From Flammeovirgaceae bacterium UBA4465 (GTDB lineage Bacteria > Bacteroidota > Bacteroidia > Cytophagales > Cyclobacteriaceae), in the NCBI GenBank assembly GCA_905182375.1, contig CAJJBF010000003.1, positions 1-64,000 on the forward strand: 64,000 bases of DNA, read 5' to 3'. This document shows, one piece after another, positions 54,657 through 64,000 of the stretch. Within the stretch, counting starts at the first letter, position 1. Each line of letters begins with the position of its first letter. Below the pieces are notes generated by a model. That model ran no database searches and was not told where the DNA came from. It worked only from the letters and a program-made list of their open reading frames with translations. Position numbers and translations under genes: made by a program.

Positions 54657-55353
54657 ATTATATTTAATCCCCACCTATTTATCAAGTACAAATAATGGAG
54701 ACAATATTACCAATGCCGTCAAAAATGTGATTCGAACGACTACTTACTATTTGGTTGAAAACATCCGTACGGCCCGAAGGTATCTCTCTTCACTTCAATT
54801 GGGACTGGATATAGAAACAATACATTTTGAACCTATGGATAAACGTTTTGATGAACAGGCACTCCCTGCGCTATTTAAGCCCTTATTGGCTGGAGTAAAT
54901 ATGGGCATCCTCTCAGAAGCGGGTCTACCCGCCATTGCTGATCCGGGAAATCTTGCGGTAAGATATGCCCATGAGCAAGACATTGAAGTGGTGTGCTTGG
55001 AAGGTGCTTCATCGATCATTTTAGGGCTCATCTCCAGTGGTCTCAATGGACAACAATTCACCTTTCATGGGTATCTTCCCATTGATCCCGTACTTCGTGA
55101 AAAAAAAATCAGAACCATGGAACAGATTGCCCTAAGCAGTGGCTACAGCCAAGTTTTCATGGAAACCCCTTATCGGAATCAACAACTATTGACTGCCCTA
55201 ACCAAAATCCTTAAGCCAGATACTGTATTGGCCATCGGAGCAGACCTGACCGGTCAAGAACAATATACGCGTTCCAAAAAAGTAAGTGTCTGGAAAAAAA
55301 CCTTTTTCAAATTAGATAAAATTCCTTGTACTTTCTCAATAGGTATTTATTGA
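54643..55353 (+). CDS. RsmI-like SAM-dependent methyltransferase (tetrapyrrole methylase fold)
   Basis: Protein of 236 residues with GKLYLIPTYLSS at the start, YYLVENIRTARRYLSSL, and the strong motif MGILSEAGLPAIADPGN near residue 93. These are hallmarks of the RsmI/tetrapyrrole-methylase superfamily. True RsmI methylates the ribose of C1402 in 16S rRNA; Bacteroidota often carry this related shorter form, so 16S rRNA methylation is only the likeliest role. It ends the three-gene pdxJ group. Confidence 0.85.
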   Translation: MEKGKLYLIPTYLSSTNNGDNITNAVKNVIRTTTYYLVENIRTARRYLSSLQLGLDIETIHFEPMDKRFDEQALPALFKPLLAGVNMGILSEAGLPAIADPGNLAVRYAHEQDIEVVCLEGASSIILGLISSGLNGQQFTFHGYLPIDPVLREKKIRTMEQIALSSGYSQVFMETPYRNQQLLTALTKILKPDTVLAIGADLTGQEQYTRSKKVSVWKKTFFKLDKIPCTFSIGIY

Positions 55354-55428
55354 ACAACAATTCCTCTTTTTAAATAAAAAAAACTAATTTCGCATTACAA
55401 ATTTAAAATTCTTAATACTTCAAATCTT

Positions 55429-56682
55429 ATGAGTTATTTATTCACCTCTGAATCTGTTTCAGAAGGACATCCTGATAAAGTAGCTGATCAAATATCAGAT
55501 GCCTTGATTGATCATTTTCTAGCTTTTGACAAGGATTCCAAAGTAGCTTGTGAAACCCTGGTCACCACAGGTTTGGTCATGTTGGCGGGAGAAGTTAAAT
55601 CTAGCGCCTACCTCGACGTTCAAGAAATTGCGAGGAATGTTATTGAAAAAATCGGATATACCAAAAGTGAATATCAATTTGACTCCAAGTCTTGTGCGGT
55701 TATTTCTGCCATTCATGAGCAATCGGCAGATATCAATAGAGGGATAGATCGCGCCATTCCTGAAGAACAAGGTGCGGGAGATCAGGGTATGATGTTTGGA
55801 TATGCAACCAAGGAAACAGAAAATTTAATGCCTTTGGCATTAGAACTTTCTCATAGAATCCTCATAGAGCTTGCAGCTTTACGAAGAGAAAATAATGACA
55901 TAAAATATTTACGCCCCGATGCCAAATCACAGGTGACCATTGAGTACGGTGATGATAACAAACCCCAGAAGATAACCGCCATTGTGGTTTCTACTCAGCA
56001 TGATGAATTTGATGCCGATGATACCAAAATGTTGGCTAAAATAAAGACCGATATCGTTGATCTCCTAATCCCAAGAGTAAAAAAAGGACTGAGTACTAAA
56101 CTACAAAGTTTATTCAATGATGACATTGCCTACCACATCAACCCTACCGGTAAGTTCGTAATTGGGGGGCCTCATGGAGATACTGGATTGACCGGAAGAA
56201 AAATTATTGTGGATACCTATGGGGGCAAAGGCGCACATGGTGGTGGCGCTTTCTCTGGAAAAGACCCCTCTAAAGTAGATCGATCTGCGGCATATGCTAC
56301 AAGGCACATTGCTAAAAATTTGGTTGCTGCAGGTATTTGCGATGAAGTATTGGTGCAAGTTTCTTATGCCATAGGGGTAGTAAAGCCCATGGGGATTTAC
56401 GTGAATACCTATGAAACTGCTAATGTGAATGTTACAGATGGAGAAATTGCCAAGAAAATAGAAAATTTATTCGACATGCGCCCTATGGCCATTGAGCGAA
56501 GATTAAAACTCAGAACCCCGATTTACTTAGAAACTGCAGCATACGGCCACATGGGCAGAAAATCTGAAGTAAAAACCTTGACATTCAAATCTTCCAATCA
56601 GGAAATTACGCATGAGGTAGAAACGTTTACTTGGGAAAAGTTAGACTATGTCGAAAAGGTTAAAGCAGCTTTCGGTCTTTAA
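55429..56682 (+). CDS. metK: S-adenosylmethionine synthetase
   Basis: Makes SAM from methionine and ATP. The 417-residue protein has [17 protein letters not shown] near residue 10, [15 protein letters not shown] near 115, [22 protein letters not shown] and [19 protein letters not shown] near 275, and the K/D residues binding ATP and methionine. The length is slightly above the 380-400 typical size because of an insertion near residue 165 ([17 protein letters not shown]). It is convergent with infB. Confidence 0.97.
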   Translation: MSYLFTSESVSEGHPDKVADQISDALIDHFLAFDKDSKVACETLVTTGLVMLAGEVKSSAYLDVQEIARNVIEKIGYTKSEYQFDSKSCAVISAIHEQSADINRGIDRAIPEEQGAGDQGMMFGYATKETENLMPLALELSHRILIELAALRRENNDIKYLRPDAKSQVTIEYGDDNKPQKITAIVVSTQHDEFDADDTKMLAKIKTDIVDLLIPRVKKGLSTKLQSLFNDDIAYHINPTGKFVIGGPHGDTGLTGRKIIVDTYGGKGAHGGGAFSGKDPSKVDRSAAYATRHIAKNLVAAGICDEVLVQVSYAIGVVKPMGIYVNTYETANVNVTDGEIAKKIENLFDMRPMAIERRLKLRTPIYLETAAYGHMGRKSEVKTLTFKSSNQEITHEVETFTWEKLDYVEKVKAAFGL

Positions 56683-56691
56683 ATAAAGATC

Positions 56692-56733
56692 AAAAAGGCA
56701 TAAAAAAAAGTAAGTTAATACTTGCCTTTTTTT
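56692..56733. terminator. Bidirectional terminator between metK and infB
   Basis: AAAAAGGCA (56692-56700) pairs with TGCCTTTTTTT (56723-56733) around an A/T-rich loop. The T run on the plus strand and the A run that reads as T on the minus strand allow termination both ways, right where two convergent transcripts meet. Confidence 0.55.
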
Positions 56734-56744
56734 ATGTGTTTGAA

Positions 56745-59600
56745 TTAAAGCGTTCGTTTAATTTCGCGTTCTTCAAAGCCCTCAATGATATCTCCCACCT
56801 TAATGTCATTAAAGTTTTTGATGCTGATACCACATTCGTAATTTTTCTTCACTTCCTGCACATCTTCTTTAAAACGTTTCAGTTGATTAATATGACCTGA
56901 ATAGGTAACTATCCCCTCTCGAATCAACCGGACCTGATTGCTCCGCTTAACAAATCCATCTGTCACATAGCAACCTGCTACCGTTCCCACTTTAGAAATC
57001 TTAAATACTTCACGAATCTCAATATTTCCTGTTATAAATTCCTCAACGGTCGGTGCCAACATGCCTTCCATGGCATCTCTAACGTCGTTGATGGCATCAT
57101 AAATAATTGAATACAATCTGATCTCAATTTCTTCATTCTCCGCAATTTTTCTAGCCGAGCTAGATGGACGTACTTGGAAACCCACAATGACCGCGTCAGA
57201 GGCAGAGGCCAAAAGCACATCCGATTCCGAGATTTGACCCACCCCTTTATGGATGATGTTCACCTGTACTTCCGCTGTAGATAGCTTTAATAACGAATCG
57301 GCCAAGGCTTCTATGGAACCGTCCACATCTCCTTTTACTATTATATTAAGTTCTTTAAATGAGCCTATAGCCAATCTTCTTCCGATTTCATCCAGAGTAA
57401 TGTGCTTTTTAGCTCTAACCGATTGCTCACGCTGAATGACTTCTCGCTTATTGGCAATTTCTCTTGCCTCACGATCCGATTCCATCACATTGAACTTATC
57501 TCCTGCTTGGGGGGCTCCATCAAGTCCAAGCACAACCGTTGGAGTCGCTGGACCCACTTCCTTTAATTTCTTTCCTCGGTGATCAAACATGGCCTTCACC
57601 TTTCCAAAATAAGAACCAGCCAACATCACATCTCCGATGCGTAAGGTACCGGCCTGAACCATCAAGGTGGTCACATAGCCCCGTCCTTTATCCAAACTTG
57701 CCTCAATGACGCTGCCAACCGCTGATTTGTCTGGATTTGCTTTTAATTCCAATAACTCTGCCTCTAGCAATACCTTTTCCAATAATTCATCAATCCCTTC
57801 TCCCGTTTTTGCAGATAGTGCTTGACATTGATATTTTCCTCCCCAGTCTTCCACCAAAATATTAATGGCTGAAAGTTCTTCCTTAATCTTGTCTACATTG
57901 GCAGTGGGTCTGTCAATCTTATTGATCGCGATGACGATCGGCACGCCCGCTACCTGGGCGTGGTTTAAAGCTTCTTTCGTTTGAGGCATGACGGCATCGT
58001 CAGCCGCAATCACGACGATGACAATGTCTGTAATTTTTGCTCCTCTAGCACGCATCGCAGTAAAAGCCTCGTGTCCTGGTGTATCCAGAAATGCAATTTT
58101 TTTGCCTTGATTGGTCATCACATTGTAAGCGCCAATGTGTTGTGTGATGCCTCCCGCTTCGCCTTCAGTAACCTTAGAATCTCTAATGTAATCTAGCAAA
58201 GAAGTCTTACCATGATCGACATGTCCCATGATTGTAACGATGGGTGCGCGATCTATCAAATTTTCAGCGATATCTTCCTCTTCAACGATATCAATCCCCT
58301 CTTCTGTCGTCGTAAAGGTCACATCGAATCCAAATTCGTCTGCAATGACCGTAATGGTCTCTGCATCTAACCGCTGATTGATGGAAACAAATAGTCCTAA
58401 ATTCATACAAGATGAAATCACGTCATTGACCGACACATCCATCAATGATGCCAAATCATTGGCCGAAATAAACTCAGTTAGCTTCAGTGTTTTGGCATCC
58501 TCAGCCTCTTGAATGATCTGTTCTTCCACTGCCTCGGCTTTTGCAGATCGCTTATCTTTTCTGTACTTCGAACGATTAGCAGTTGCCGCTTTGTTCCCTC
58601 CTCCACTGAGTTTGGCAAGTGTTGCTTTAATTTTATCTTGAATTTCCTTATCTGTGAGCTCCTCGGTCTTTTTAATATCCTTACCTCTGGTTCTACCGGC
58701 ATCGAAAGCTCCTCTCGGTTTTTGTCCTAAGGGAGGTCGCTGGCTGGGTGGCGTACTTGACTGAATTCTTTTTCGTGGCCGTTTCTTTCGATCCTTATGC
58801 TCATCCGAAGAAGCAATAGGTTTTTTCTTTTCAGCAGGCAATTCAATTTTACCCAAAACCTTAAGGCCCTTCAAGGAATCTGCTTTAGCCTTTATCGTTT
58901 CCCCTTTTTGGGAAGCTCCCTTTTCAGAAACTTCAATTTTTGGCGGTAATGGGTCTGCTAGCTTCTGAACTTCCTGAGCGGGTGTAACTGAATCCTCGGT
59001 AACTACCGGAGCCTCCGAAGCCTTATCAGAAACTTCACCAATTTCCTGATCCTTAGCAGCTACTTCTGGTACTGGCTCCGTAGGCAAGTCAACCACAGGC
59101 GCTTCGGGCTCTGGTTTCACAACTTCTTCTGGCTCTTGAGCCTCCTCAACGGGCAGTGTCTCCTTAATTTCCTCTTCTTTTTCAATCTTCTTGGCCCCAC
59201 GTTTGTTCGGCTCAAGGTCAATTTTACCTATCACTTTGGTACCTTCTAGTTTAGGTTTTGAGATAAGTTCATCTGCCTTTTTAGGGGGGTCTTCCTGAGG
59301 CGCTTTTATTATATTGTCTGTGATTAAAACATGGTCTTCTTCTTTTGCCGGGTTTTCCACTGAAGGACTAGACTCTTTGATGACCAGGTCTTCTGAATGT
59401 TTACTGCCAATGGTCAAACTAGAAGCTTCCTCCTTGTCTATTACAGAAGAGGCATATTCCTTAGATAACAGCTCAAATTGTTCATCTGTGATTTTAGAAT
59501 TAGGGCTACTATCTACCTCGTGTCCTTTTACCTTAAGGAAATCGAGTATAGTAGTACTACCTACGTTTAGTTTTCTGGCAACTTGACTCAGTCTATGCAT
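56745..59600 (-). CDS. infB: Translation initiation factor IF-2
   Basis: GTPase that brings initiator tRNA to the ribosome. The 951-residue protein begins with [21 protein letters not shown] (IF2 N domain). A long Glu/Pro/Lys-rich linker runs to about residue 310 and contains two copies of a G-x-KV(I/L)GKI(D/E)L motif at about 118-130 and 243-255, each followed by a basic run. The G domain has GHVDHGKT at 459-466, DTPGH at 506-510 and NKID at 560-563. The C-terminal domains follow, ending [10 protein letters not shown]. It is 21 bp after nusA. Confidence 0.97.
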   Translation of the reverse strand: MHRLSQVARKLNVGSTTILDFLKVKGHEVDSSPNSKITDEQFELLSKEYASSVIDKEEASSLTIGSKHSEDLVIKESSPSVENPAKEEDHVLITDNIIKAPQEDPPKKADELISKPKLEGTKVIGKIDLEPNKRGAKKIEKEEEIKETLPVEEAQEPEEVVKPEPEAPVVDLPTEPVPEVAAKDQEIGEVSDKASEAPVVTEDSVTPAQEVQKLADPLPPKIEVSEKGASQKGETIKAKADSLKGLKVLGKIELPAEKKKPIASSDEHKDRKKRPRKRIQSSTPPSQRPPLGQKPRGAFDAGRTRGKDIKKTEELTDKEIQDKIKATLAKLSGGGNKAATANRSKYRKDKRSAKAEAVEEQIIQEAEDAKTLKLTEFISANDLASLMDVSVNDVISSCMNLGLFVSINQRLDAETITVIADEFGFDVTFTTTEEGIDIVEEEDIAENLIDRAPIVTIMGHVDHGKTSLLDYIRDSKVTEGEAGGITQHIGAYNVMTNQGKKIAFLDTPGHEAFTAMRARGAKITDIVIVVIAADDAVMPQTKEALNHAQVAGVPIVIAINKIDRPTANVDKIKEELSAINILVEDWGGKYQCQALSAKTGEGIDELLEKVLLEAELLELKANPDKSAVGSVIEASLDKGRGYVTTLMVQAGTLRIGDVMLAGSYFGKVKAMFDHRGKKLKEVGPATPTVVLGLDGAPQAGDKFNVMESDREAREIANKREVIQREQSVRAKKHITLDEIGRRLAIGSFKELNIIVKGDVDGSIEALADSLLKLSTAEVQVNIIHKGVGQISESDVLLASASDAVIVGFQVRPSSSARKIAENEEIEIRLYSIIYDAINDVRDAMEGMLAPTVEEFITGNIEIREVFKISKVGTVAGCYVTDGFVKRSNQVRLIREGIVTYSGHINQLKRFKEDVQEVKKNYECGISIKNFNDIKVGDIIEGFEEREIKRTL

Positions 59601-59621
59601 CTATCGTCTGCTTCTTAATTT

Positions 59622-60863
59622 TTATTCAAATTCTTGGGAAAGTACCCTCAACACATTGTCAACCGTTTCTTCTTCTAGATCGGTTCTTCTGACCATATCT
59701 TCACGACCCAATCTCAAAACACTTTTAGCAGTATCTAACCCTATTTTTTTCAACTCATCAATGACCCAGCTCTCAATTTCATCTGAAAACTCATCCAAAT
59801 CAACATCCTCATCTTCTACAGCGCCAAGTTCTCTAAAAACATCTATTTCATATTCCACTAAACGGCTGGCTAATTTAATATTTTGACCCCCTTTTCCTAT
59901 GGCCAAAGATACTTGATCTGGCTTGAGATAAACAGAAACTCGCTTTTGAGGCTCATCTATTTTCATACTCAAAATTTTAGCCGGACTTAAGGCTCTTGAA
60001 ATGTATAATTCAAGATTGTCTGTAAAGTTAATTACATCAATATTTTCATTTTGTAACTCTCTCACAATAGAGTGGATACGTGAGCCTTTCATCCCAACAC
60101 AAGCCCCTACTGGATCTATTCGGTCATCATAAGACTCTACAGATACCTTGGCTCTTTCGCCTGGCTCTCTGACCACTTTTTTAATTGTAATCAGCCCATC
60201 ATAAACTTCGGGCACTTCACTTTCAAACAATCTTTCCAAAAACGTAGGAGAGGTTCTTGATAAGATAATCCTTGGATTTCCATTATGCATTTCGACACGA
60301 TGTACAATGGCACGGGCTGAGTCTCCTTTTCGGTAACGATCTTTAGGGATTTGATCCGACTTGGGTATATTTAGTTCATTGCCCTCACCATCAATAAGCA
60401 ATACTTCTCTACTCATAGTCTGGTATACCTCACCTGTAATTATTTCTCCAACCAGTTCTTTGTATTTTTGGAAAAGTATGTCCTTTTCTAAATCTTTAAT
60501 TTTCTGAATCAATGTTTGGCGCGCAGTCATGACCGCTCTTCGACCGAAATCTATGAGCTTGATTTCTTCAGCTACCTCTTCTCCAATTTCAAAATCTGGT
60601 TCAATCTTTCTTGCGTCCGTCAAACAGATTTTATCATGATCCCATATATCCTCAGAATTATCGTCGACGATTTCTCGAAATCTCCAAATTTCAAGATCTC
60701 CTTTGTCTGTATTGATGATGATATCAAAGTTATCATCATCTTTATATTTTTTCCTAATCATTGTCCTGAATACATCTTCTAGGATCCTAATCATGGTTGG
60801 CCGATCTATATTTTTATTTCTGGCAAAATCGGCAAATGAATCAATTAATATTCCTGCTTCCAT
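59622..60863 (-). CDS. nusA: Transcription termination/antitermination factor NusA
   Basis: RNA polymerase-binding factor that controls pausing and termination. The 413-residue protein has the N-terminal domain (residues 1-125), the S1 domain starting ELVGEIITGEVYQTMSREVL, the KH1 domain with PVGACVGMKGSRIHSIVREL, and KH2 with QVSLAIGKGGQNIKLASRL. An acidic C-terminus (EDEDVDLDEFSDE) ends with one helix-hairpin repeat. It is 3 bp downstream of rimP. Confidence 0.97.
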   Translation of the reverse strand: MEAGILIDSFADFARNKNIDRPTMIRILEDVFRTMIRKKYKDDDNFDIIINTDKGDLEIWRFREIVDDNSEDIWDHDKICLTDARKIEPDFEIGEEVAEEIKLIDFGRRAVMTARQTLIQKIKDLEKDILFQKYKELVGEIITGEVYQTMSREVLLIDGEGNELNIPKSDQIPKDRYRKGDSARAIVHRVEMHNGNPRIILSRTSPTFLERLFESEVPEVYDGLITIKKVVREPGERAKVSVESYDDRIDPVGACVGMKGSRIHSIVRELQNENIDVINFTDNLELYISRALSPAKILSMKIDEPQKRVSVYLKPDQVSLAIGKGGQNIKLASRLVEYEIDVFRELGAVEDEDVDLDEFSDEIESWVIDELKKIGLDTAKSVLRLGREDMVRRTDLEEETVDNVLRVLSQEFE

Positions 60864-60866
60864 TTT

Positions 60867-61316
60867 CTAATTAAATGATATTAATACTTTCGCTTTTTTT
60901 ATTTTATCTAAGAACATGGTTTCGTCTCGCTCCTTCAAAGAAAGTACAATGGTTTGTTCTTCAATTTCTTTTAACTTCCCTTCAAATATTTCTCCTTCTA
61001 AAGTTTCTATTTTCAATTTTCGGCCAATATTTTTCTTATATTGCCGCGGTAGAGAAAGTGGCCTATCGATCCCTGGAGATGATACTTCAAGATTGAATGC
61101 TCCTTCAATAAGGTCTTCTTCTTCAATCCTGTTTGAAAGTTTTCTACTGATCAATGAACACGTTTCGATAGGAAGACCTGCCTCACCGTCAATCAATACT
61201 AAAACACGCTGATTTCCTGAAAATCCGGTCACGATTAAATCTACCAAAAACAATTCTGGAAACTCATTCATTATGAGCTCCAGTTCAGCCGAAAGTTTTT
61301 GAACAAGTGTTATCAT
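60867..61316 (-). CDS. rimP: Ribosome maturation factor RimP
   Basis: Helps assembly of the 30S subunit. The 149-residue protein has IDGEAGLPIETCSLISRKLSN near residue 45, the conserved FNLEVSSPGIDRPLSLPRQY near 80-97, and an SH3-like C-terminal half (GRKLKIETLEGEIFEGKL). It leads the rimP-nusA-infB operon. A strong terminator-like hairpin stands 18 bp before its ATG. Confidence 0.94.
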   Translation of the reverse strand: MITLVQKLSAELELIMNEFPELFLVDLIVTGFSGNQRVLVLIDGEAGLPIETCSLISRKLSNRIEEEDLIEGAFNLEVSSPGIDRPLSLPRQYKKNIGRKLKIETLEGEIFEGKLKEIEEQTIVLSLKERDETMFLDKIKKAKVLISFN

Positions 61317-61333
61317 CAGTAGTTATAATAAAA

Positions 61334-61355
61334 AGAGGGGACTTGTGTCCCCTCT
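61334..61355 (-). promoter_or_regulatory. Terminator-like hairpin in the leader of rimP-nusA-infB
   Basis: AGAGGGGAC (61334-61342) pairs perfectly with GTCCCCTCT (61347-61355) around TTGT, a GC-rich nine-pair stem. On the minus strand it is followed by TTTTTATTATAA and then, 18 bp beyond the stem, the rimP ATG. The genes on either side are divergent, so it does not close any upstream gene. This suggests attenuation of the operon. Confidence 0.55.
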
Positions 61356-61469
61356 CTTCTTTTTCCTATTTACAACAACAAAAGTAATTCAAAAAAAACT
61401 CAATTCAAATTCGATTGTTATAAAAGCATCATGCATTTTTGTATCTGATAAGAAATTTTGTCAATAGCA

Positions 61470-62951
61470 ATGATCGGAAAACTTAAACTAACCAACTCTT
61501 TGACTCGAAAGAAGGAGCTTTTTGAGCCCATTAATACGCCCAACGTAGGCATGTACGTCTGTGGGCCTACCGTCTACAGCGACGTTCACCTGGGTAACGT
61601 AAGAACTTTCATTAGCTTCGATATCATAAATAGATACCTAAAATTTCGAGGTTATAAAGTGCGATATGTAAGAAATATCACGGACGTAGGTCACTTACTC
61701 GATACGGGTGAAGACAAAATTTCCGAAAAGGCCCGGCTAGATAAGCTCGAACCAATGGAGATTGTACAAAAATATACCAACGATTTTCATAACGTAATGA
61801 AAACCTTCAATGCGCTGCCTCCGGACATTGAACCTTCTGCCATCGGCCATTTGTTAGAGCAAATTGAAATGATAGAAACGCTCTTGGATAAGGGATTTGC
61901 CTACCAAGCCAATGGATCAGTTTATTTCGATCTCAATAAATATAATGAATCACATGAATATGGCAAGTTAAGTGGCAGAAAAATTGAAGATCTGATCAAT
62001 CAAAGTAGGGTCTTAGAGGGTCAAGATGATAAAAAAAATCCGCTAGATTTTGCTTTATGGAAAAAAGCAGCACCCAACCATATCATGAGATGGAAAACAA
62101 AGTGGAGTGATGGATTCCCCGGTTGGCATCTCGAATGTTCAGTGATGAGTACAAAATACTTGGGGACACAATTTGATATTCATGGCGGTGGAATGGATCT
62201 TAAATTTCCGCATCATGATTGTGAAATTGCACAATGTATAGGTACCACTAATGAAGAGCCTGCCAAATATTGGTTGCATACCAATATGCTCACCGTCAAT
62301 AGTCAAAAAATGTCTAAATCATTGGGGAATTCATTTTTACCCTGGCAGCTCATTTCTGGAGATCATAAAATGCTCGATCGCGGCTACTCTCCCATGTCCA
62401 TCCGCTTTTTTATGCTCCAATCTCATTATGCAAGTACCTTAGATTTTTCTAATAAGGCCTTAAATGGATCCTTGAAAGGTTACACAAAGCTAGCCAATGG
62501 TATAAGAATACTCAAAGAAATGGCTTATCCAGAGAATGAGACCTTAAATGTAGACACTGCACTCGTTGCTCAGGTTAATAAAATGTGTGATGATTGTCAT
62601 CACGCTATGAATGATGATTTTAATACGGCCCTGACCATAGGTCATTTGTTTAACTTGCTTAAAAAAGTGAATTCATTGTACGCAAAACAAATCGCTTTCG
62701 CAGCCATGGATCAAGTGACATTTGATCGTATGAAGACCACATTGTTAAGCTTCACGGAAGACATACTAGGAATAAAACCCGAGACGCACATCAATGGCAA
62801 AAACCTACTCAATATTTTATTGGAAGATTACGCTGAAGCGAAAGCAACCAAGGATTACAAAAAAGTAGATGTTCTTAGACAGCAGCTCAAGGAAGAGGGC
62901 ATCACCATAAAAGATATGAAAGATTTTGTAGGGTGGGTCTACAATGAGTGA
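61470..62951 (+). CDS. cysS: Cysteine--tRNA ligase
   Basis: Class I synthetase charging tRNA-Cys. The 493-residue protein has MYVCGPTVYSDVHLGNVRTF near residue 28 with the first zinc-binding cysteine and the HIGH-type HLGN. WHLECSVMS near 225 and GGGMDLKFPHHDCEIAQ near 240-256 give further zinc ligands, and the KMSKS loop is NSQKMSKSLGN. The open frame begins at a TTG at 61458; the ATG at 61470 is the likelier start. The length is standard. Confidence 0.96.
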   Translation: MIGKLKLTNSLTRKKELFEPINTPNVGMYVCGPTVYSDVHLGNVRTFISFDIINRYLKFRGYKVRYVRNITDVGHLLDTGEDKISEKARLDKLEPMEIVQKYTNDFHNVMKTFNALPPDIEPSAIGHLLEQIEMIETLLDKGFAYQANGSVYFDLNKYNESHEYGKLSGRKIEDLINQSRVLEGQDDKKNPLDFALWKKAAPNHIMRWKTKWSDGFPGWHLECSVMSTKYLGTQFDIHGGGMDLKFPHHDCEIAQCIGTTNEEPAKYWLHTNMLTVNSQKMSKSLGNSFLPWQLISGDHKMLDRGYSPMSIRFFMLQSHYASTLDFSNKALNGSLKGYTKLANGIRILKEMAYPENETLNVDTALVAQVNKMCDDCHHAMNDDFNTALTIGHLFNLLKKVNSLYAKQIAFAAMDQVTFDRMKTTLLSFTEDILGIKPETHINGKNLLNILLEDYAEAKATKDYKKVDVLRQQLKEEGITIKDMKDFVGWVYNE

Positions 62952-62969
62952 ACCGATGAGTTCCCATCA

Positions 62970-63269
62970 TTAATGAATCATCTGCTTCTCTTTAAATTTT
63001 TTGATCTGTCGTCGTAAAGCTTCAGTAGCCTCATCCGCCCCTATTTCAAAAGACCGTGCCCGCTCTTTGGCGAATAATTGATCTCCAGGAATATTTAACT
63101 TTATCTCAATAATTTTATTGATTCGAGACTCATCATTTTCAATCTTAAGGAAAACTTCACCATCTATTATTCGATCATAAAACGTCTCAAGCTTATTAAG
63201 TTTTTTCTTGATGAGGTCAATCAATTTTTCATCTGCATCGAACCGTATAGAATGTATTTGAAGTTTCAT
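62970..63269 (-). CDS. hpf: Ribosome hibernation-promoting factor (short form)
   Basis: Small ribosome-binding protein of 99 residues that silences ribosomes in stationary phase. It has QIHSIRFDADEKLIDLIKKKLNKLETFY, the VFLKIENDESR strand, and GDQLFAKERARSFEIGADEATEALRRQIKKFKEK at the end. It lacks the C-terminal dimerisation domain of long HPF, so it is the short form. It follows a xerC/D-type gene by 23 bp, the usual order in Bacteroidota. Confidence 0.93.
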   Translation of the reverse strand: MKLQIHSIRFDADEKLIDLIKKKLNKLETFYDRIIDGEVFLKIENDESRINKIIEIKLNIPGDQLFAKERARSFEIGADEATEALRRQIKKFKEKQMIH

Positions 63270-63292
63270 ATCGTTTAAATTTAAGTTAATAA

Positions 63293-64000
63293 TTATGCTT
63301 TTGGATGGGCTTGGTCAAAGGTTTTTTTAAGTTTTTCCATAGAATTATGGGTATACACCTGGGTCGCTGCCAAACTCGTGTGCCCCAAAAGTTCTTTTAC
63401 TGCATTCAATTCAGCTCCTCTATCTAACATATGCGTAGCAAAGGTATGTCTGAGCACATGTGGACTCCGTTTTTTCAAGGTTGTAATTTGACCTAAATAT
63501 TTTTGAACCAAGCGATAAACAAACATGGGATACATTTGTTTTCTTTTATCAGTGAGTAACAAATAAGCTTTTGATTCACCGGTAGACTTGTAGGCTCTAA
63601 GATAAGACTGGATCATCTTTATCAAAAACTCATTTATGGGGACCAATCGCTCTTTGTTCCTCTTACCTAATACCTTCAAAGTCCCATCATAGGTATTCAC
63701 ATCCTCTTCCTTCAGATTAATCAACTCAGAAAGTCGGATCCCTGAGGCATATAAAAGCTCGATGACCAATTGATCTCGCTTTCCGGAAAAAGAATTGTCA
63801 TATTCAATATGATCGAGCAAAGAGGTAGTTTCGCTTAATCTAAGAAAAGAAGGGAGTTTTTTTTCTGTCTTAAGGGGTCTTATTCTTGAAGCTGGGTTTT
63901 TTACAAGCAGGCCCCGCGCATTTAAAAATTTAAAATAAGATTTGAGACAGGCAATTTTTCTGTTAACAGAAATGGGATTGAGTTGTGCCTCTAACAGCGA
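63293..64000 (-). CDS. Tyrosine recombinase XerC/XerD-like (5' partial)
   Basis: Site-specific recombinase that resolves chromosome dimers at dif. The frame is open to the right edge: before the first internal Met at 63820 it continues upstream as PISVNRKIACLKSYFKFLNARG and NPASRIRPLKTEKKLPSFL, the core-binding domain and linker. The true start lies outside the window. The catalytic residues are all visible: Arg in ASGIRLSEL, Lys in LGKRNKERLVPI, His-x-x-Arg in HVLRHTFATHM, His in LLGHTSLAATQVYTH, and the nucleophilic Tyr in that last motif. Its place before hpf and the whole-genome context fit XerC/D, not a phage integrase. Confidence 0.92.
   Translation of the reverse strand, partial: SLLEAQLNPISVNRKIACLKSYFKFLNARGLLVKNPASRIRPLKTEKKLPSFLRLSETTSLLDHIEYDNSFSGKRDQLVIELLYASGIRLSELINLKEEDVNTYDGTLKVLGKRNKERLVPINEFLIKMIQSYLRAYKSTGESKAYLLLTDKRKQMYPMFVYRLVQKYLGQITTLKKRSPHVLRHTFATHMLDRGAELNAVKELLGHTSLAATQVYTHNSMEKLKKTFDQAHPKA

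Noticed and set aside
58484-58730. Overlapping open frames on both strands inside infB
   Set aside because: They lie wholly within the biased lysine/glutamate-rich linker of IF2, have no family likeness and no start context; they are shadows of infB.
63293-64000. Tyrosine recombinase as a sign of a phage or integron
   Set aside because: It precedes hpf in the order usual for chromosomal XerC/D, with no phage genes, attachment repeats or cassette sites nearby.
1-64000. tRNA genes, rRNA genes, CRISPR arrays and insertion sequences
   Set aside because: I looked for cloverleaf arms, regularly spaced repeats and transposase motifs with terminal inverted repeats and found none that I could support.

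Overview
The window is a piece of a Bacteroidota chromosome, AT-rich and densely coded. The evidence for the phylum is the gene content and order: pdxJ / CBS protein / nadK / DUF6089 / uppS / bamA / two ompH-skp genes; xerC followed by a short hpf; tandem Wzi-type outer-membrane proteins; a TPP riboswitch in front of a TonB-dependent receptor; a PheS with an internal Cys cluster; and a long acidic/basic IF2 N-terminus. Starts lack clear Shine-Dalgarno sequences and several candidate promoters resemble the Bacteroidota TAnnTTTG -7 box. A Cytophagales- or Saprospirales-like member is my guess, but I cannot place it below phylum. I saw no tRNA or rRNA gene, CRISPR array, insertion sequence or prophage.

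Region 1 (1-14591) is an exopolysaccharide/capsule locus: a 5'-truncated Wzz-type chain-length protein, a GT2 glycosyltransferase, a Wzy-like polymerase/ligase, a GT4 glycosyltransferase, a LbH acyltransferase, two further GT4 glycosyltransferases, a convergent Wzx-like flippase, an operon of a lipoprotein plus two Wzi-type outer-membrane proteins, and a divergent WcaJ-type phosphoglycosyltransferase. Every gene from the Wzy-like gene to the flippase carries at least one frameshift, and from about 2.94 to 4.26 kb the reading frame changes more than ten times although the conserved text can still be read. This is either recent decay or poor sequence.

Region 2 (14.6-24.96 kb) holds pheS, a leftward guaB / two parvulin chaperones / moxR group, and a thiamin-salvage locus: a PnuC-type permease, a NadR-like kinase, a TPP riboswitch, a TonB receptor and a probable thiamin pyrophosphokinase. 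The permease and the receptor are frameshifted.

Region 3 (24.97-35.03 kb) is a ten-gene lipid or acyl-CoA catabolic cluster arranged around an 815-bp gene-free gap. Leftward are an SDR, an ECI1-like enoyl-CoA isomerase, an MDR reductase, a thiolase and a nitronate monooxygenase-like protein. Rightward are two SDRs, a MaoC hydratase, an ACAD10/11-type acyl-CoA dehydrogenase and an APH-type kinase. The last two match the two halves of human ACAD10/11, which points to 4-hydroxyacyl-CoA breakdown.

Region 4 (35.3-64 kb) is housekeeping: prmC, ribD, a cupin, fRMsr, RDD protein, psd, glutamate dehydrogenase, cdsA, DUF2007, a CPBP protease (two frameshifts), dusB, an EamA transporter, the envelope-biogenesis block ompH-ompH-bamA-uppS, nadK, a CvpA/YqeY pair, pdxJ, an RsmI-like methyltransferase, metK, rimP-nusA-infB with a terminator-like hairpin in its leader, cysS, hpf, and a 5'-truncated xerC/D at the right edge.
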